NCBI GenBank assembly: GCA_028702045.1
Contig: JAQVPP010000028.1
Span: 1-6,296 of the forward strand
DNA: 6,296 bases
Source: Minisyncoccota bacterium
GTDB taxonomy: Bacteria > Patescibacteriota > Minisyncoccia > UBA6257 > JAKLIH01
Direction of reading: 5' to 3'
The stretch's first letter is position 1. Every line of letters begins with the position of its first letter. The notes under the pieces are model-generated. The model was not told the DNA's origin. It made no database searches and saw only the letters and a list, made by a program, of their open reading frames with translations. Of this stretch, positions 4,844 through 6,296 are shown in pieces. The position numbers were made by a program, and so were the translations under genes.

Positions 4844-5312
4844 AAAAGAAAATAAAGATTTTGAAAAAGAAATCAAAGAATTAAAGCAAAATCTAGATGA
4901 TCTAGATACAACATATAAAATAGAAAAAGCCAATTTCTTAAACTATAAAAAAGAAGAAGCAAATAGGGTTAAGCTTTATCAAGAAATGGCTAAACTTGAA
5001 GTACTTGATCACTTATTTCACGTGCTTAATAGTTTTGACTCATCTAGATCAATGCTAAAGGATGCAAAACCAGAAGTGCAAAAAGGTTTTGACTTAATAA
5101 AGTTGCAACTACAAAACATATTAAAAAAATATGGTATAGAAGAAATAAAGCAAAACGAAATCTTTGATCCTAACCTTCATGAAGTAATAGATACACAAGA
5201 AGGCAAAGAAGAAGGAAAAATAACAGAAGTACTATCTTCTGGATATATGTATAATGGTAAGGTGTTAATACCAACTAAGGTCAAAATAATAAAAAATAAA
5301 AATAATAAATAA
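4833..5312 (+). CDS. grpE: Nucleotide exchange factor GrpE
   Basis: GrpE releases ADP from DnaK and so drives the chaperone cycle in the cytoplasm. The 159-residue product has the expected layout. A charged N-terminal helix (about 1-55), predicted coiled coil, includes ANFLNYKKEEANR, equivalent to the family's ADFENYRKR. A helical middle segment contains LEVLDHLFHVLNSFD, matching LLPVLDNFE. The C-terminal beta domain shows YGIEEIKQNEIFDPNLHEVI (cf. FDPNLHEAV) and SSGYMYNGKVLIPTKVKI (cf. GY-x-x-x-x-RVLRPA-x-VKV). The start codon at 4833 lies inside the end of hrcA in another frame, which suggests translational coupling. dnaK starts 8 nt downstream. Isoleucine and lysine codons are strongly AT-biased (many ATA and AAA), as in hrcA. 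Confidence 0.95.
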   Translation: MKDKKENKDFEKEIKELKQNLDDLDTTYKIEKANFLNYKKEEANRVKLYQEMAKLEVLDHLFHVLNSFDSSRSMLKDAKPEVQKGFDLIKLQLQNILKKYGIEEIKQNEIFDPNLHEVIDTQEGKEEGKITEVLSSGYMYNGKVLIPTKVKIIKNKNNK

Positions 5313-5320
5313 AAAATATC

Positions 5321-6296
5321 ATGGCAAAAATATTAGGAATTGATTTAGGTACTACCTATTCAGAAATGGCTATCTTTGACAATGGCCAAGCAAAAATTAT
5401 TGAAAATAATGAAGGAGAGAGAACAACTCCATCAATGGTTGCTCTTTCTAAAAACGATGAGAGATTAGTGGGTGTTTTAGCTAGAAGACAAGCTATCACT
5501 AACCCAACTAACACAATCTTTTCAGCTAAAAGATTTATTGGTGTTAAGTATGATGATAAAGAAGTTCAAAAAGATATAAAAACATTACCATTTGAGACAA
5601 GAAAAGGATCAAAGGGTGAAGTAGAGATTCAGATGGGAGATAAGTGATACAAGCCAGAAGAAATTTCTGCAATGGTTTTACAAAAATTAAAAATGGACGC
5701 AGAGGCTAAAACAGGCGAAACAATAGAAGAAGCAATTATCACAGTACCTGCATATTTTAATGATTCACAAAGACAAGCTACAAAAAATGCAGGAGAAATT
5801 GCAGGCCTTAAGGTTAGAAAAATATTAAACGAGCCTACAGCCGCTGCTGTTGTTTATGGATTTGATAAGCGTTCTCAATCAAAAGTTTTAGTTTTTGATT
5901 TTGGTGGAGGCACACTAGATGTTTCCATTATTGAGGTAGTTAGTGCATCTGATAAAGAAGCAGGTGAAAATATCTCAGTTATCGGAACAGGTGGAGACAC
6001 TCATTTAGGTGGTGATGATTTTGATCAAGAAATAATCAGTTATGTACTTGATGAATTTAAAAAACAAGAAGGAGTTGACTTATCTAAAGATAAATTAGCT
6101 TTACAAAGAATCAAAGATGCTTCTGAAAAAGCTAAAAGAGAATTATCCAATGTTTCAGAAACAGAAATCAATTTACCATTTATCACATCAACTAGTGATG
6201 GTCCAAAACATTTATTAGTTAAATTAAGTAGATCAAAGTTTAATGATTTAACCAAAGAATTAGTTAACAGATCTATTGACTGCATGAACCAAACAC
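5321..6296 (+). CDS. dnaK: Chaperone protein DnaK (Hsp70), 5' part, read through one TGA
   Basis: DnaK is the ATP-driven Hsp70 that binds unfolded peptides with DnaJ and GrpE. The window ends inside the gene: 325 codons, most of the nucleotide-binding domain, are visible. Motifs in order are GIDLGTTYS (6-14), AKRFIG with Lys70, VPAYFNDSQRQATK (142-155), NEPTAAA with Glu171 (170-176), FDFGGGTLD (192-200, with Asp193 and Thr198) and GDTHLGGDDFD. These catalytic residues align with Lys70, Glu171, Asp194 and Thr199 of E. coli. Tyr13 replaces the usual bacterial Asn in GTTNS. TGA at codon 109 (5645-5647) sits between IQMGDK and YKPEEISAM and must be sense. Residues about 76-99 hold the insert found in Gram-negative-type DnaK and absent from Firmicutes and Mollicutes. 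It is the third gene of the CIRCE-controlled operon. Confidence 0.96.
5645..5647 (+). other. dnaK: In-frame TGA read as Trp (DnaK codon 109)
   Basis: The context is IQMGDK-TGA-YKPEEISAMVLQKLK. The alignment position is variable among Hsp70s (Lys or Glu are common), so the site proves readthrough but does not identify the amino acid. At least 216 further DnaK codons follow in the same frame before the window ends. Confidence 0.82.

Noticed and set aside
914..5647. TGA read as glycine, as in Gracilibacteria and Absconditabacteria
   Set aside because: Only four TGA codons occur among about 2000 codons while glycine is abundant as GGN, and uS4 codon 171 requires an aromatic. Not fully excluded without genome-wide data.
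914..5647. TGA read as selenocysteine
   Set aside because: None of the sites aligns with a catalytic Cys or Sec, and uS4, RpoA and DnaK are not selenoprotein families.
6040..6285. Minus-strand open frame of 81 codons
   Set aside because: It is fully antisense to conserved dnaK coding sequence, which explains the open frame.
1..6296. CRISPR array, tRNA or rRNA genes, insertion sequences, defence or other accessory system
   Set aside because: I saw no spaced direct repeats, tRNA T-loop signature, transposase-like frame or terminal inverted repeats. Every long frame is a core housekeeping gene.

Overview
This AT-rich window holds two back-to-back housekeeping blocks, all on the + strand. The organism looks like a Patescibacteria (CPR)-type bacterium. 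Ribosomal genes run rpsM-rpsK-rpsD-rpoA-rplQ-rplM-rpsI without interruption. HrcA and uL13 are short, and uS9 ends in a PGLHKARRAPQW-type tail. DnaK carries the N-terminal-domain insert that Firmicutes and Mollicutes DnaK lack. I assign the lineage from gene order and motifs only; no search was run.

The most notable property is the genetic code. Three genes (rpsD twice, rpoA, dnaK) contain in-frame TGA codons, and the protein family continues without a break on the far side of each. TGA at rpsD codon 171 falls on the conserved aromatic (usually Trp) of the uS4 C-terminal motif. The other sites also suit Trp at least as well as Gly. Every gene end visible in the window is TAA. I therefore read TGA as Trp (translation table 4 behaviour), not as Gly, which is the reassignment known from Gracilibacteria and Absconditabacteria. 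This restores full-length uS4 (207 aa), RpoA (300 aa) and DnaK (partial, 325 aa seen).

Layout: 1-3434 is the end of the ribosomal/alpha operon, with spacers of 7-29 nt and no Shine-Dalgarno sequences. 3435-3512 holds a sigma70-type promoter for greA. 3513-3977 is greA. 3978-4165 is a dense regulatory spacer with two AT-rich terminator hairpins, a G-rich terminator with a T tract, and a CIRCE operator wrapped around the -35 box of a strong promoter. 4166 to the end is the heat-shock operon hrcA-grpE-dnaK.

The genes cover core gene expression (30S and 50S proteins, RNA polymerase alpha, GreA transcript-cleavage factor) and protein folding (the DnaK-GrpE chaperone pair). HrcA most likely represses its own operon through CIRCE. 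No mobile element, CRISPR array, rRNA, tRNA or accessory system is visible. The surprises are the code, the translation-initiation context and the architecture of the greA-hrcA spacer.
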